Shown one piece after another: positions 13,470-13,894 of a DNA stretch of 13,894 nt. The stretch covers positions 1-13,894 of the forward strand of contig JAOUPZ010000038.1 of the NCBI GenBank assembly GCA_029879595.1, read 5' to 3'. The notes under the pieces are model-generated. The model was not told the origin of the DNA. It made no database searches and saw only the letters and a list, made by a program, of their open reading frames with translations. Both the position numbers and the translations under genes were made by a program. Each line of letters begins with the position of its first letter. The first letter of the stretch is position 1. This DNA comes from Deltaproteobacteria bacterium. Lineage in GTDB: Bacteria > SAR324 > JACQKK01.

Positions 13470-13778
13470 TTGATTTTCCCTTTTTTTTATTGCCTAAGGT
13501 GTTCACTTCTAATTCGGGGTAGCCAAACCTTTACTTTACTTTGCTTTAGAATATCCGCCTAAAGGATTTCTCATTTAAATATAATTAGCAATTTAAAATG
13601 AAACGAGCATCCCCTGTCTATCACATTCCTCTCAATTCCGCAGCAAAAGCGCGATGCGTCCCCCCTCAGGGGGGATGAGAGGGGGGTGAATTGCCGGCAC
13701 AAAATCCCACAGGGATTCGCACCCGCGAAAGCGCTGGCTTTGCGGGCACATCTCTTTGAATTGTCGATGGATTTGGAA
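13470..13778. other. Intergenic region upstream of the ATPase gene
   Basis: No gene. The first about 150 bases are AT-rich and should hold the minus-strand promoter of the ATPase gene; a weak TTTCAT-N16-TATTTA pair is the best I can see. A short tandem TTTAC repeat lies near 13530-13545. From 13659 onward the DNA becomes GC-rich and hairpin-dense, described separately, ending at the tRNA fragment. Confidence 0.5.
13659..13746. repeat. Cluster of three perfect or near-perfect hairpins (intergenic palindromic repeat)
   Basis: Three stems follow one another: TCCCCCC/GGGGGGA (13659-13675, 3-base loop), AATCCC/GGGATT (13703-13717, 3-base loop), and CCCGCGAAAGC/GCTTTGCGGG (13722-13746, one bulged base, 4-base loop). 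The first, with the extra G-run at 13681-13686, belongs to the C-run/G-run palindromes often scattered between genes in GC-rich bacteria; translated, it yields the familiar PPLIPPEGG string. Read on the minus strand, the middle stem ends in TTTT and could weakly terminate a tRNA transcript. Confidence 0.6.
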
Positions 13779-13825
13779 TGGAGACGAGGAGGATCGAACT
13801 CCCGACCTCGGCATTGCGAACGCTG
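13779..13825 (-). pseudogene. tRNA-Ala(CGC) 3' half, attachment-site-like remnant
   Basis: Read on the minus strand, this is a canonical tRNA 3' half: anticodon arm CAGCG-TTCGCAA-TGCCG with anticodon CGC (alanine), variable loop AGGTC, T arm GGGAG-TTCGATC-CTCCT, acceptor strand CGTCTCC and discriminator A. The matching 5' acceptor strand (GGAGACG) is absent from the remaining 69 bases and the D arm is not intact, though a CTCAGAGCG fragment resembles one. CCA is not encoded. The anticodon stem has one A-C mismatch. It is therefore a broken tRNA, as left when an element integrates in a tRNA 3' end. A decayed whole tRNA gene is the alternative. Confidence 0.7.
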
Positions 13826-13894
13826 TTCATCGCTCTGAGTTAATTGAGTATTTTGGGCTTTTCGCTCACTTTCCGCTCAAGCAGGTCGGTGAAG

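Noticed and set aside
13632..13814. 60-codon minus-strand open frame
   Set aside because: It runs through the tRNA fragment and hairpin cluster, and its PPLIPPEGG string is a known product of translating palindromic repeats.
1..13894. CRISPR array or rRNA genes
   Set aside because: No regularly spaced repeats beyond the single 39-base pair, and no rRNA-like sequence.

Overview
The window is mostly GC-rich bacterial chromosome with tightly packed, mostly minus-strand genes, and it ends in an AT-richer accessory tail. The genes are a membrane-bound [NiFe] hydrogenase operon, a divergent metal transporter, an M24B aminopeptidase, a ketol-acid reductoisomerase, an RsgA-type GTPase and a GHKL ATPase. 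Together they fit a proteobacterial or Desulfobacterota-like facultative or microaerobic H2 oxidiser. The assignment to a group is inference; no rRNA or other marker is present.

Region 1 (1-5484, minus strand) is a hydrogenase operon read right to left: small subunit (hyaA), large subunit (hyaB), cytochrome b (hyaC), maturation endopeptidase (hyaD), then hypA and the N-terminal 327 codons of hypF, which runs off the left edge. Genes overlap by one base or are 4-67 bases apart. The small subunit carries the two extra cysteines that mark oxygen-tolerant hydrogenases with a [4Fe-3S] proximal cluster. A Tat signal and C-terminal helix place the enzyme on the outer face of the inner membrane, passing electrons through the cytochrome b to quinone. 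The maturation genes insert Ni-Fe(CN)2CO and trim the large subunit.

Region 2 (5485-9812): a divergent promoter region, then a plus-strand Ni/Co transporter-like membrane protein with a histidine-rich loop, probably supplying nickel to the hydrogenase. It converges on a minus-strand Xaa-Pro aminopeptidase. Upstream of that is ilvC, which ends in a good intrinsic terminator placed immediately before the aminopeptidase's likely -10 element. The IlvC sequence resembles the yeast Ilv5 type.

Region 3 (about 9813-13894) is accessory. Two perfect 39-base direct repeats exactly 1500 bases apart bracket a divergent rsgA-type GTPase gene. The second repeat ends 11 bases from the stop codon of a very AT-rich 621-codon gene. 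That gene encodes a GHKL (Bergerat-fold) ATPase fused to a C-terminal PD-(D/E)xK nuclease-like domain and is a candidate single-gene defence system. Upstream of it come three hairpins in about 90 bases and then the 3' half of a tRNA-Ala(CGC), which looks like an attachment-site scar. The tail therefore reads as a tRNA-linked integration hotspot.
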